Assembly (NCBI GenBank): GCA_002633025.1
Contig: NMRB01000648.1
Coordinates: 31,208 to 95,207, forward strand
Source of the DNA: Notospermus geniculatus
Taxonomy: Eukaryota > Nemertea > Pilidiophora > Heteronemertea > Lineidae
Direction: 5' to 3'
Length of the DNA: 64,000 bases
The notes under the pieces were generated by a model. It saw nothing but the letters and a program-made list of their open reading frames with translations. It did no database searches and had not been told where the DNA came from. Below, piece after piece: positions 45,216-56,454 of the stretch. The position numbers and the translations under genes were made by a program. Every line of letters starts with the position of its first letter. Position 1 is the stretch's first letter.

Positions 45216-46416
45216 TGGCCAACTGCCAGTGAGCTCACGGTTCCTTGTACTATTTCACAGCAAAAAATAATGAAGACAAACTAAAGCGGTTTTAACCGGA
45301 CAATGGGGCATATTGTCTCGGATCTCTTGATAGGTAAACTTGACCCATCCCCGGATATCTAAACGGATATTATCTGATGATCATCGTGTGGATCCACCAT
45401 GACCCACTGATGTTATCGTCTTCAAGATTCGCAGCAAAAAATTTGAAAATAGTCAACCGGATTTTGCAACAATGAGTCATTGTGCATTTCTGAAATATAA
45501 CAATCAAAGTTACAGAACTTTTTGCAAGAATTTGACACACCGGCTTTAGAACCTGGGGCTTACCACCTGTTCTTGAAGTCCCAGATTGTTGGGACATTTC
45601 CAAGTTGATCATAACACCAGTGTCGCATAAGCATTTTGTGCAGGTTGGTACTTCCTAACGGTATGAAAATCTGAACTTTGCAAGCAAACATTTCAAAGCC
45701 ATCATCATATTTACTGAAATCCAACCAGCATGCAGAGAGAAAAATGCAGCTATATAATAGGTGCAGCACAATTTGGGGGGGCTCAGTGGAAACATCGGTG
45801 TCAATGACGTGAATGAGTTGTGGGCTCAACTCCCAGTCATGCTGGCAACCAAGGACCCGAGCTCCCGGGTCAAATACATATGAAATCTCTGTTTGACGCA
45901 CGTCGTAGAGAGCAGTGCTTGAATCCTAAGGATGCATGGTAAAAATCAGCCAGGAACCCACACTTATAACTCAGGTTTAACACGCACCAAAAAGCATTTT
46001 GACGCACACTCTCACCAACTGCTGACGGTATTTAAATGCCTGGACGTGCGATATTCGTGGCCTGCACGAGAAATGAAGACATGATTTGAATCACAGATAA
46101 TTTCTTCTTTATTTACGTTCTTTCTCAATTTTATCATTCTCCCTTCAGTTTTACATGCAGTGTGCACACAGAGCAGGCACGGATCCAGGGATTGGGAAAA
46201 GGGGGCGGAGCGAGGGCGAAGCCCGAGCCTATGTGCCGAAGGCAGGTCCTAGCGGGGATCCGGGGGCCTCCCTCGGAAAAATTTGAAATTTAGATGCTCT
46301 CTAATGCATTTTCCTGGCATTTCAGTCAATGAATATGTTATTTTGGAAATAAATCGGATTGTGAATTTTTATTGACTTTTGTATAAGTTTAGTTGCCCAA
46401 AAATAGGGGGGGGGGG
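45216..46416. other. Non-coding stretch with a repeat near the gap
   Basis: No exon was recognised. The segment at 46183-46320 (GGCACGGATCCAGGGATTGG ... CGAAGGCAGGTCC) resembles both the GGATCC-ended repeat and the insert in 27930-28135. A poly-G run abuts the gap. Confidence 0.4.
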
Positions 46417-47125
46417 NNNNNNNNNNNNNNNNNNNNNNNNNNNNNNNNNNNNNNNNNNNNNNNNNNNNNNNNNNNNNNNNNNNNNNNNNNNNNNNNNNNN
46501 NNNNNNNNNNNNNNNNNNNNNNNNNNNNNNNNNNNNNNNNNNNNNNNNNNNNNNNNNNNNNNNNNNNNNNNNNNNNNNNNNNNNNNNNNNNNNNNNNNNN
46601 NNNNNNNNNNNNNNNNNNNNNNNNNNNNNNNNNNNNNNNNNNNNNNNNNNNNNNNNNNNNNNNNNNNNNNNNNNNNNNNNNNNNNNNNNNNNNNNNNNNN
46701 NNNNNNNNNNNNNNNNNNNNNNNNNNNNNNNNNNNNNNNNNNNNNNNNNNNNNNNNNNNNNNNNNNNNNNNNNNNNNNNNNNNNNNNNNNNNNNNNNNNN
46801 NNNNNNNNNNNNNNNNNNNNNNNNNNNNNNNNNNNNNNNNNNNNNNNNNNNNNNNNNNNNNNNNNNNNNNNNNNNNNNNNNNNNNNNNNNNNNNNNNNNN
46901 NNNNNNNNNNNNNNNNNNNNNNNNNNNNNNNNNNNNNNNNNNNNNNNNNNNNNNNNNNNNNNNNNNNNNNNNNNNNNNNNNNNNNNNNNNNNNNNNNNNN
47001 NNNNNNNNNNNNNNNNNNNNNNNNNNNNNNNNNNNNNNNNNNNNNNNNNNNNNNNNNNNNNNNNNNNNNNNNNNNNNNNNNNNNNNNNNNNNNNNNNNNN
47101 NNNNNNNNNNNNNNNNNNNNNNNNN
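46417..47125. other. Assembly gap (709 N)
   Basis: This is unsequenced. It begins right after a run of 12 G, which may have broken the assembly. Frames spanning it are artefacts. Confidence 1.
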
Positions 47126-47330
47126 AAAAATTTCGTGAAATTCCATTCAGTATTAAAGGCGTGATCGCAGTTTTTGTGTTTTGGCTTTTGGCCCCCTGGT
47201 GGCAAAGTGGAGAATCGGATTTGGCCGATTCTTTCACGCGACACACCTTTGGCCCATGATACATCCCTCCACCAAATATGAATCCAAAATCTTCAGTCGT
47301 TCTTAAGTTATAGAGCGGAAGGGACTAGCA

Positions 47331-47400
47331 GCGGCGAGCGGCGAGCGGCGAGCGGCGAGCGGCGAGTGGCGAGCGGCGAGCGGCGAGCGCCGAGCGGCAG
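47331..47400. repeat. 7-bp minisatellite GCGGCGA
   Basis: About ten tandem copies of GCGGCGA/GCGGCGAGC, with isolated T and C variants. Confidence 0.92.
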
Positions 47401-47460
47401 AGGCGCACGGACGGCCGGTATTTTCAAGTCCCCCTCCGAGGGCTCCGGGGGACAACAAGA

Positions 47461-47586
47461 CAATGGGTCGTATGAATAAAGACTAGTAAATGCATTTACT
47501 TCAGATCTGTACAGCATTGCCTTGTGCATCTGTATTGCAAAATTCAAGTAAAAGCATTTACTAGTCTTTATTCATATTACCCATTG
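47461..47586. mobile_element. Fold-back MITE, CAATGGGT-TATGAATAAAGACTAG family, copy 1
   Basis: CAATGGGTCGTATGAATAAA is inverted at the right (TTTATTCATATTACCCATTG), and GACTAGTAAATGC pairs with GCATTTACTAGTC. A half copy (TTCATAAAAGTTAGCAAATG) follows at 47605. Confidence 0.9.
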
Positions 47587-47639
47587 GCTAGTATTGTATT
47601 CATAAAAGTTAGCAAATGCTTTTACTACAGGTAAGATGG

Positions 47640-50040
47640 TGGTGAGAGTAACTGCCCAGCCAAAGCCAGAGGTGGGGCGAGAAGTAGGCTACAGTGACAA
47701 CTTTTAATCCCGCCTAATTAAACATGAATCGGATGATTCTAAAGATATTCTGAGTTCAGAGTGAAATGGCAAACCACAGAGAATAAGTACCGGTACAAAA
47801 TGCTTGCATCGCAGCACAAATGCTGCCCTTGCAGTACGGCAGATCCAAGCTATTTTGCAGGAACCATTTTTTTGTCAGCTAGGGTACAGGCCAAATTACA
47901 TGTAGCTACACTTCCAGCGTAGCGAACAAGGATAAGAGTGAAGCTATTGGACTAATGGTGAGGGCTGTCAAATAGAAAATTCTTATGGCTTGCTCTTGAC
48001 TTTTGTTACCCTGTAACTTATAGCTTTTTCAATCTTTTTCATGAACTTTACCCTCACTAGGTCCTGCCTCCAAATTAATTTCGAATTTCACATCCATGAT
48101 AAAAGCATTAGAGTGGGCAGCATGGGTAAATCCACCGGTGGCCATTCAACTCAAGAATGCATTGCTATGGCCACAGCTACAGTACAGGATGCAAAAATTT
48201 CCAAAACTCTCTCAACAGGCAGAAGCACTACAAAATCTCCAGCCAGGACAAGTTTCAAACCTTACTTTCAGAAGCCACCTTGCCTCTGTAGCCAGAGAAT
48301 ACATATTGAATTCAATAGAATAAATAACTTCACCGCAGGGAGCACACACTTTCGTATTGGAATAAAAGCAAAAACTCAAGATGACCTAAAAACCTCTCCA
48401 CCCGACAGACAAATCTTGGTAGGGACAATGCATTGGGTCTATTTGATAATGATGATTATCAGGTATGAGGGTAAACTCTACATTTACCACTGTTAAATCA
48501 TCATTAATTTTCATAATTCCATTGTATTCATTCAACATTTCTCTGCAAAAATTCTCGAAAGTTTTCAGTTTCTTGCTTAAAACTTGTACAAAGAATGAAC
48601 ACATGGTCAGGCTTTTTGCCATAAAAGTGCGTACACGAGCACCTCAATGATCTCTATACCAACCTACATTCATAGAACTGCCCTAGTGCGTCAGTAATGA
48701 TGTCAGAGGAGATTGAAAATGTGCCAAGATACTGGTGCTGCCACCTAGCTTCAGAACTTCATACTATAGTGTTTACCACATGGGTTGTTTGTTTCTCCAC
48801 AGACCAGTGAGTTGTGTAATGTCAAGGCTGAGGCACATTTCATCCTGTTTGAACAGAAAAGCTAGAGAAAATCGTAAACAGAATGTTTTGATCAGGAATC
48901 ATATGGTGTAAAACATTTTGAAAGTTACCGTAACAGTCAACAAGTCTTTCGCCATCGCTCCTTCATGCCATTTCACAAATGCCCCAATCACACGAAAATT
49001 TTGCCGAACTGGCTCAAACTGTGTGCGAACGGAGTGGCAACTTTTTACAGTCTTTTTACAAACTTCATGGACGGGAAGGGTGCTCCAGAACATCGAGGCA
49101 TTATTTGGCCAAGGGCTACACATTCTAGCCCGTTTTACGATTTTTTCAGGACGGGGCAGGACGTTTTGAGAACTTAACTTCAGTGTGACAGGCCCTTAAG
49201 GAATATTATGGAGCAAAAGAGTGTGAAACTTTATGAAAGTTAAATCTGGAATCAACAAGTCATTTGCAATCGTGCCGTCACGTGAAGACTCATTCCTTGA
49301 TTCAAGCACACATCTGCCTCAATCACACTAAGGGCCGTATGCACAGGTCGGATTTCAGCCACACTTTCATTAAAGTCTGACTTTTTTCAATGCTTCAAGC
49401 AAAGAGAAAGTCTAACTTAAGCTATACTTAAGCTAAAGTTCGACCCGTGCATACGGCCCTGAATGTGCAAGTCAGGGCTTTCATCAACTTTTTCTCTACC
49501 TGGGTCATGACTTCCACAATTTTTTTATGGAAGGCAATTTGGGAAGAGGGTATGCTGGGGTCTTTAGACTTCCAAGCCTTAGAGGCCTCTGCTACAGAGA
49601 GTGTGAAATCTTCGAGGCCTTGAAAATGCAACTTCAAAACTTAAGACTTTTTAAGATCTGCTGGAGCCCTCATTTACTAACTGATATTACAAATCCTGGA
49701 GAAAGCATCAGCAGAAAAACTCGACCGACAAACAACAGCCCAGACTAATGGCACAAGGCTAATAGAACAACAAATAAGTGCACCAAGAACCCAATGTTAA
49801 TGCACTTTTTGATATTTACCGAGATAAACAGGGGATTAGTGATGCATTTATCCTCAGTTCCACTACCCTGGACAACAGAACATGTAATCTGCTGGCCTTT
49901 AGGGCCGTTCTGACGATACCTCTCAGTCGTTTGACGCCAAAGAAGCAAGGAATCAACAAAGTATAACCAACAAAGTGGCAAAAACTTCCCAATTCAGAAC
50001 CCTCCAGATAACAAGTCAAGGACAGCAATGGACTGTCTTA
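47640..50040. other. Region with diffuse repeats, no gene assigned
   Basis: Small open stretches (for example 48041-48496) show no family resemblance. Segments near 48910-49000 and 49225-49330 are degenerate copies of one another (TGAAAGTTA, CAACAAGTC, CAATCACAC), with about 200 bp inserted between them. The copy of the GGGCCGTATGCAC MITE is listed separately. Confidence 0.35.
49332..49459. mobile_element. Fold-back MITE, GGGCCGTATGCAC family, copy 2 (reverse)
   Basis: GGGCCGTATGCACAGGTCGG pairs with the reversed right GGGCCGTATGCACGGGTCGA. The interior CACTTTCATTAAAGTCTGAC is the reverse of the copy at 945-1047. Confidence 0.88.
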
Positions 50041-50358
50041 ATGCTAGATGTCATTTCCTGATAGTGTCAGATAGGCACAAACGTCATTTCCTGATAGTCA
50101 CTAATTTTTCAGTACCAATGGACCAGTGTCATTACCCGATAGTGATAGTCACAAATGTCATTTCCTGATAGTCACAAATATTTCGGTGCCAATGCTAGAG
50201 CGTCATTTCCTGATAGTCACAAATATTTCAGTGCCAATGCTAGAGCGTCATTTCCTGATAGTCACAAATATTACCAATGATAGACCGTGATAACCTGATA
50301 GTCACAAATGTTTCAGTGATAATGCTAGAGGGTCATTTCCTGATAGTCACTAATTTTC
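50041..50358. repeat. Minisatellite with about 45-bp unit (GTCATTTCCTGATAGTCACA)
   Basis: About seven units of GTCATTTCCTGATAGTCACA-AATATTTCAGTGCCAATGCT, varying by small deletions. Confidence 0.9.
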
Positions 50359-52380
50359 GGTCAAGTAAGTAAAATTGAATATTTTGGATAAATTTATATT
50401 TTTGAAAATTTGAGGGAATATTAGTTAGAGAAACATAACTACATGTAATTGAAATGATTTTCCATAATTAGTGGTTTCTAAAAGAACATGTCGTAGGAGG
50501 ACACCATCCCACCCATGTCATTGGATAAACACCCACAAACACGGTTCATTCACCCTCCCTTTCCTTTGACTCTACCAGATCTTCGATCACAGCCTTCTGT
50601 GCAAAAGCTGGCAACAAGCAAATTGTCTTGTTGGCAGCACAGGGAGCCTGTTACCATAGCAACCAGAGAGTGGAGCAAACCGGCAGATTCCACCTGATGC
50701 TGGTTACAGATAATGCGACGAATCTTTAATTAGTCGGAAAAGCGACGTTTTCATCAGCGAGACTGGCTGGGGATGATTGAAAGACGGAAGCTAGACACCG
50801 AATGATTTATGTTGTTTCCCCCCTCACGCCCCACCGTTCTGATCGATGGCTTCCTGGTCCTAAAATAATATTCCCACTAACTGCGATCATTCCCAAAACC
50901 CAAATGTTTCCACACTTTATTTCTGTGAACATTTTCACCTTTTGACAACAGGCCTGTAGCTAGCATAGGGATGGGGGGAAATGCCCCCACCCATGCAAAT
51001 TGTGCAAAAAAAAATGTTTCAGCAAAATCAAATGGGATAAAAGATAGGGACAGGGGGAAATGCCCCCCCCCCTCAGGCAAATTGTAAAAAAACTTTTGTC
51101 AGCAAAATCAAATGGGATAAAAGATCATTATTGTTCGTGTCTCAGAGTGCAGGAACTTGACCTCAAATCGCATCTCAGAACTTCGAATTTTCCAAATTTT
51201 TCTGGGGAGGTCCCCCAGACCACCACAAAACCGGCCCCTTCGGTGCCAAAGGCGAATCCCAAGTCCGTTGAGCTCATCTGCTTAAGATGCCCCCCTCAGC
51301 GAAAAAAGATAGCTACAGCCCTGGACAAAAAAGAAATAAGCTACATTTTTTTCTCATCATAAGCTAGTCAGATTTAAATTAACAACCAGAAATAAACCCA
51401 TTTTTTTCTTTAAAGGTTACCTCAATGGGTTGCATTAACTAACCGTCATCCAGTTCAACATTGGAATTATGAGCGTACAATATCATGAACTTTGGCAATG
51501 AGTCCACAGTTTCGTCTAGACATTACTTAGAGACGATCACAGCCAGCAATCACACCAAACCTAATGACAAAATATTTTGAAGGAAAGACAGTTCTCAGGG
51601 CAAATGAGGGCAGACCAAAATCCCCATGGCAACAATAGTATCTGAAGACAACTGACTTGGGAAACATCTAGAACCCTGCACCAGGATGTACAGACAAGGC
51701 TACCGGTACCTTAGTACAAAGTATTGATGTACTTGATAGTCTACGGCAGAAGTCAATAGACGACCAGTGCTGCCACCTCTTCACTACCTATGGAACTACG
51801 ATTCCAAGCCAAACTGGTAACAACCTGTCCTGTGTATCTGTCCTGACTAATCCACTGATCATTGGTTTGTTTCCAATAGAAATATGATTCATGAAGAGAA
51901 CATCCCCAGTTCCACCAAAAATGAGATCATAAAGTTAGAGGAAACACACAGGACCAAAACACAAGTTAATGTTGCAGTTGCGAGTAAAACTACACCAAAT
52001 AGCATCCATTCATAGCATTTTTTATGAAACCTAAAAATAACTGGAGACCTCAGATGAACAGACCAAAATTTGTAAAGAAGGATTTTTCCCTTTGTTGCAA
52101 TGTTCTCTTTTGAGCGAGAAACTCAGACATACATACTGAAATTGACTGACTGGTATCATTATCATTAGTGCAGAGCACTACCAAGTACCGGTATTTCATT
52201 CCTATATTGCGGGTTCAGGGCCAGTTGGGTGTGCAAAGAACAGTGAGAGACAGAGCAGACCAGTACAGAGCAAGGGCCTAGACATGAGTCTAATGCCCCG
52301 CTTTCACTTACGCTACGAATATCCCAAATTGGAAACTTGTCCGGTTTGTAGATAATTCTCAAATGTTTCTTGCAGTTTTT
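50359..52380. other. Intergenic region without recognised genes
   Basis: A direct repeat of about 100 bp (GGGGGAAATGCCCCC with AGCAAAATCAAATGGGATAA) occurs at 50970-51045 and 51050-51125. No exon was recognised. Confidence 0.4.
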
Positions 52381-52499
52381 AAATGATTCTTAGTTGGGTT
52401 CGGAGTCCAGATGGTTCGATAGCCATAGAAATATCGTAATAAACAGCAACTTCATTTTTTACACTATATACAAATTATTTTACACTATATACAACTCAT

Positions 52500-52843
52500 T
52501 CGCACAATGCATTTCGAAGCCCATGCTTCTTCGTCAGGTGGCTTAAACAGACTGAACATGATTTCTGTAGTATACATATAAGTCACATATTAAACATAGT
52601 AAAGAATAGTATTAGGGGGGATTAAAATAATTGAAGGGTATAGAATGATCCACTATTGAATAGCTGCTTATTGAGAATTGGTTTGTTTGTTTTGATGTGG
52701 AGTCCTTCTTTTATCAAGCATTCAAAGTCAGATCTGGCAGAGTCAATAATAGAGAAGGTATCTGATGGAGGATGAGAGTTACAAATTGAGCACTGATCTA
52801 GATGTTGTCTTGTCAATTGATGTATAGTACCGGTATGTCAAAT
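52500..52843 (-). mobile_element. 3' end of a Penelope-like retroelement (remnant)
   Basis: On the minus strand a frame of about 70 codons (52843-52622) ends FSIIDSARSDFECLIKEGLH then IKTNKPILNKQL and a stop. This fits the region after the GIY-YIG endonuclease of Penelope-like elements (ARSDFE..IKE.LHI...P.LN). It is followed at 52545-52505 by CCTGACGAAGAAGCATGGGC, a sequence type usual just 3' of such ORFs. The upstream part is missing, with an in-frame stop just beyond 52843. Copy is 5'-truncated and inactive. Another reverse-transcribing element with the same tail is possible. Confidence 0.55.
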
Positions 52844-54054
52844 TTGACCCAGCCGTTGCCGAGCTATCGTTGATAAACCTCGCGCCACTCGAAACTGGAA
52901 TGGAGAGTAAGAATTTTCCCGTGACGTTTTTCTGACAGGACAAGGACACAGAACGAGGAGCATAGATTCTGACTTGACCTTCAGTAACTGTCCTGATGAA
53001 TGAGAAACCAAAAATTCACGGCGTTTGTTTTTGGGCATAATATCCCTGCCACCTGAATAACACGTCCACCATAAACATGTATTATATTGCTGCCATGGAT
53101 AAAGTATCAAACACAGAAATATTTTAGGCCGATAATATGCATTGGCAAATCATATTCTAATGCAATTCATGTGGTAAATCGGAATTCTGAAATTAACTTT
53201 TAGACACCCCTCTGTCAGGAGAACCTTGTTTTCCGGTTNATGATCTACATTTGTGACCTGATCCAGCAAATCTAGGTGCAAGTCACAGGTGATCATCACT
53301 GGTCATCAACTTACTCAAAACTACATGTATTATCACTGTTGCCCACTACTATTGTCACCCTGCAGAGATCTGATTCACTTGATTCACTTCTGGGATCTCT
53401 ACTAGAAAGTGCCTGAGGAAGACCCTGGTTGGGGTTGAAAATTTGCAAAATTCAAAGGCAACTTTATGTTTACTATCATTTTGTGTGTTGTTTTTTGTGC
53501 TCTATGTTGGATATCTGCCAAGATGTACATGTGCATTTCACCTATTGTGTTGTATTAAGGCCGTTAACCCTTTCCTCGGCTGCGACTTGCACCTACTTTT
53601 GCTAGATTGGGTCACGTTTATGCCACAGCTCTTCTTTTATTCACAATTCTTTGCTCAACCAAGTTATCAGAAATATCTTCAGTTCCAAAAGGTTGAAAGG
53701 CTTGCATGACCTCCTGGTGAATGATGACATGATTACAGCAAGATATCCAAGCACCCCAAGACTACGGTCTCTAGATTGTCTGATAGGTCAAGTCATACTC
53801 TAGTACATACCACGTAACATACCAAACAACACAATACAGCTGACAAATTTCCATAGTAACAAAGTAGACAAATATTTAATAATAAGAAGCCCACACCTTC
53901 ACCTGGGATGCTGAGAATTGATAAATCAACGAATACTTGGGGGGAGGGGACTGACACAGGTATGAGAACCAGCTCCATTAATGTCCAGTATGAAGAAAAT
54001 ACTGAGGATTTTGACAGAATTTGGAATATTTTCAACACACCATTTTGACGGATC
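52844..54054. other. Non-coding stretch
   Basis: No exon was recognised. TTTTGTGTGTTGTTTTTTGT at about 53477 is also found inside both copies of the 32810/34681 duplication, so it is a dispersed fragment. Confidence 0.4.
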
Positions 54055-54235
54055 GCACTGATCAAATTCACTGATGATATCAAGGTGTCACTGATGACAT
54101 CAGCAAGTCACTGACAACATGAGCAAGTCACTGATATGAAGATATCACTGATGACATTATCAAGTCACTGACAGCATCATCACGTCACCGATGACATCAT
54201 GATGTTACTCACTACCTCCTCACTTCACTGACAAA
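54055..54235. repeat. Imperfect tandem repeat CACTGATGACATCAGCAAGT
   Basis: About eight diverged units of 19-24 bp, built on TCACTGATGACATCA. Confidence 0.8.
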
Positions 54236-54261
54236 ACCAACCGAACATGCCTCTGATAACA

Positions 54262-54470
54262 TATGTGACCCTCCACCACAAAACCAGTCCGAAGTCGCAC
54301 GGAAATTGAGCCTAAACATACTGAGATGACACCAGGAGATAAAGAAAGAAATAGAATCACTCAGATTTCACAATACACAGACAAAACTGAAATTGACAGA
54401 TAATTCAGTCCCAACCTGCCAACCTCAGAGCGACTTTCAACTGGTTTTGTGGTGGAGGGTCGTCACATAT
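54262..54470. mobile_element. Fold-back MITE, TATGTGACCC family, copy 4
   Basis: TATGTGACCCTCCACCACAA is matched by the reversed right TATGTGACGACCCTCCACCA; the right end has a 3-bp insertion. It lies 60 bp downstream (3') of the AFTPH stop, within its probable 3' UTR. Confidence 0.87.
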
Positions 54471-54531
54471 TTGCGGTGCAAATGAAGGCAAAACTGATTT
54501 CAACAATAGGATAAAATGGACTTGCCATAAT

Positions 54532-54773
54532 TTACTCGGAAATCGATGCTTTGACTGGAAACATCAAAACTTTCGCTTGCATGAAACTCAAATCCGGCAA
54601 ATTTCCGAGGACTTTGCTAGCTGCAGCTGACATATTTTCATCTTTCGTAATTTTCGGCTTGGCCATTGTCGTTGTAAATTTCATGCCGCTAAGTAACGAT
54701 TCCAGTGAATTCATGGGCTTGGTTTCGATTGACTTTGGAGGCTCGATTGAGTTAAGGAATTCCCTTTCAAACG
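54532..54773 (-). CDS. AFTPH: AFTPH terminal exon
   Basis: The acceptor is CTATCTTTCTCCTTTTCAG (minus strand), with the first exon base at 54773. The exon starts by completing a codon with two bases and ends VKASISE before TAA (54534-54532). It contains the conserved LPDLSFMQAKVLMFP box. Confidence 0.85.
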
Positions 54774-55469
54774 CTGAAAAGGAGAAAGATAGAATGTTAC
54801 AAATTCTGTCAATCGCTAATTTATAAAAGCTAGCAAATGCTTTTACTTTAAATTTTGTATTACATTTACATTGGACAATGCTGTGCAAATCTTAAGTAAA
54901 AGCATTTGCTAACTTTTATGAATACCAGCCAATGGGTGGTATAACTTAAGGTGCTGCGCCACTTGAGTTTTCTCATGGGAGTTCGCTCTCAGTGATAATT
55001 ATCCAGTAGGCCAAGTGCCAAAACTTTTACTCCAGTTTTGTGCAGGGCATTTGATGCAAAATGAAGTACATGTACCAGGAAAAAGAATTCACAATTTTTT
55101 GTATCATTCCCGTTCCTATCCTTCTTATTTCTACAATGACAACTGAGAGTCGTTACGATCCACCAACTATTTCTACTCACCTGACGATTTGGAAGGGGCT
55201 GAAATGTTGTTTTTCTGGTTCTTGGTAAAGAAGTCAAGATCGAGCAGGCTCGAAGAGTTGGTAGCTGGAATAGAAGAAGTCAAACGTGAACAGCAGCTGT
55301 TAAAATTAGATGAAAATAGCCATTGAAGAGAATCTTTTCCGTTTTCTATTCCTGGCTCTGTTTTGCCCAACAATTTGAGGAAATTTGCACAGGTGCTGGT
55401 TGGCAAATTTAAACAATGAAATGACCACCGACTTTCTTGCCAGCCAGCTGAAGCACGACTGTGGGTTGC
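54532..55469 (-). CDS. AFTPH: Aftiphilin C-terminus (last two exons)
   Basis: Aftiphilin binds clathrin and the AP-1 gamma-ear and forms a complex with p200/gamma-synergin at the trans-Golgi network and endosomes. Two minus-strand exons, 55469-55181 and 54773-54532, join in phase 1 through donor CAG/GTGAGT and acceptor TCTCCTTTTCAG. The joined end reads LPDLSFMQAKVLMFP after KPKITKDENMSAAASKVLGN. From memory of the family, the vertebrate C-terminus has LPDL.FM.AKVLMFP after KPK....LSEEA.KV, a match too long for chance. Upstream, TCANFLKLLGKT parallels the SN.KLL.SLGI stretch after the conserved Trp, and LLDLDFF (clathrin-box type LLDLD) is present. The N-terminal part is mostly outside recognised exons or in the gap at 58682-58941. 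Confidence 0.8.
54818..54937. mobile_element. Fold-back MITE, TATGAATAAAGACTAG family, copy 2 (AFTPH intron)
   Basis: TTATAAAAGCTAGCAAATGC pairs with the reversed right TTCATAAAAGTTAGCAAATG, and GCTTTTACTT pairs with AAGTAAAAGC. It is related to 47461 and 62061, with more diverged ends. Its right end retains the CAATGGGT-like terminus in reverse (CCAATGGG). Confidence 0.75.
55181..55469 (-). CDS. AFTPH: AFTPH penultimate exon (clathrin-box region)
   Basis: The donor CAG/GTGAGTAG after 55181 is close to consensus. Two acceptors are possible: TTGGTTTCTCAG giving a start at 55469 (phase 0), or TTTGCCAACCAG giving 55395 (phase 2). The shorter form aligns better with the vertebrate segment W..S.....LL..LG, because a preceding Trp would then lie in the upstream exon. 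The frame is open in both. Confidence 0.72.
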
Positions 55470-55539
55470 CTGAGAAACCAAGATGGCATGAGCCAAGGAA
55501 CACCACTGTCGAATAGAGGTACATGTGAGAATTTTCTAG

Positions 55540-55826
55540 TCGTCTTTATATCTATATCTATATCATTACTGGCGTCGTAACCCTGTTGGATTTTTTGCCG
55601 GAGGTATGGAGTCCACGACAGGCTACTGTCCACCTGTGTGGGGTCTTTTACTTGCCCTGGCATAGACACTCAGGTACAAGGGACCACGGCTTTTAGTCCC
55701 ATCCGATGGACCCTGCATTAATGTTTCACAACTTTTTGTACATGCCTTCGCCCAGAGTCGAACCCGCGCCGACCCATTGTACAGTTTGGTAGTCCAGCGC
55801 GCAAACCACTCGACCACCGGGCTTAT
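55540..55826 (-). mobile_element. tRNA-headed SINE, (TATAGA)n-type tail
   Basis: On the minus strand a tRNA-like head (A box TGGTCGAGTGG, B box GGTTCGACTCT) spans 55826-55748. It is followed by a body with GACTAAAAGCCGTGGTCCCT and GGCAAGTAAAAGACCCC, and a tail of ATATAGAT repeats at 55565-55545. The body matches the SINE at 57236-57529, but the heads differ. Confidence 0.8.
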
Positions 55827-56094
55827 AGTCATCTCCTTGGATTCGCTTCGTACATTTCCGAGGTATTTATAACATTGAAATATGATTATGATAAAGGTGA
55901 GTTATACTTAAAGAAATGGAAAATATGAAGATCGGATTTTTCAGTTTTTACCCTTATCAAGAAAGATTGCACACAGCTACTACTGCTAAGCAAAAAGAAA
56001 ATGGCAACCCCTTCAGTCAGGCATCATGCATTTAGTATTGAATTAATCCTTTCCCTTCACCATTCGAGCGCAATCAGCTTGCAAGGCAATAGTG

Positions 56095-56240
56095 GGGCAC
56101 ATACACAATCAGATTGAAAATACACAATCAGCTGGCAACCGAATAGAATGGGAAATGGATAATACACAATCAGCTGGCAAGTCAAGAGAATGGGGAATGG
56201 ATAATACACGAAAGTCGAGAATGGGGAGGGATAATACACT
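56095..56240. repeat. Tandem repeat, ATAATACACAATCAGCTGGC unit
   Basis: Three to four units of about 45 bp share ATACACAATCAGCTGGCAA and GAATGGGAAATGGATAATAC. Confidence 0.88.
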
Positions 56241-56454
56241 AACATTAACAGAACCAGGTATGCGGTTCAATATTTGCAGGATTCATCAACATAATGGCAA
56301 TCATTCTTCAGGTTTGCCCCACCCAACAAATGGTATCACAGTTAATTAGAACACAAAATGTGAATATTTAGAAATTCAATTTGCTGTTATCAGGATCAGC
56401 GCCACATCGCCAAAAAGTTTCGAACTTCATGACCTTTCCTCCAACCTAGGCCCA

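Noticed and set aside
46322-47264. Open frames of about 290 codons across 46417-47125
   Set aside because: They are artefacts of the N gap, flanked by a poly-G run.
48041-48496. 151-codon plus-strand frame
   Set aside because: Two frames overlap here, neither resembles a known protein, and no splice sites support them.
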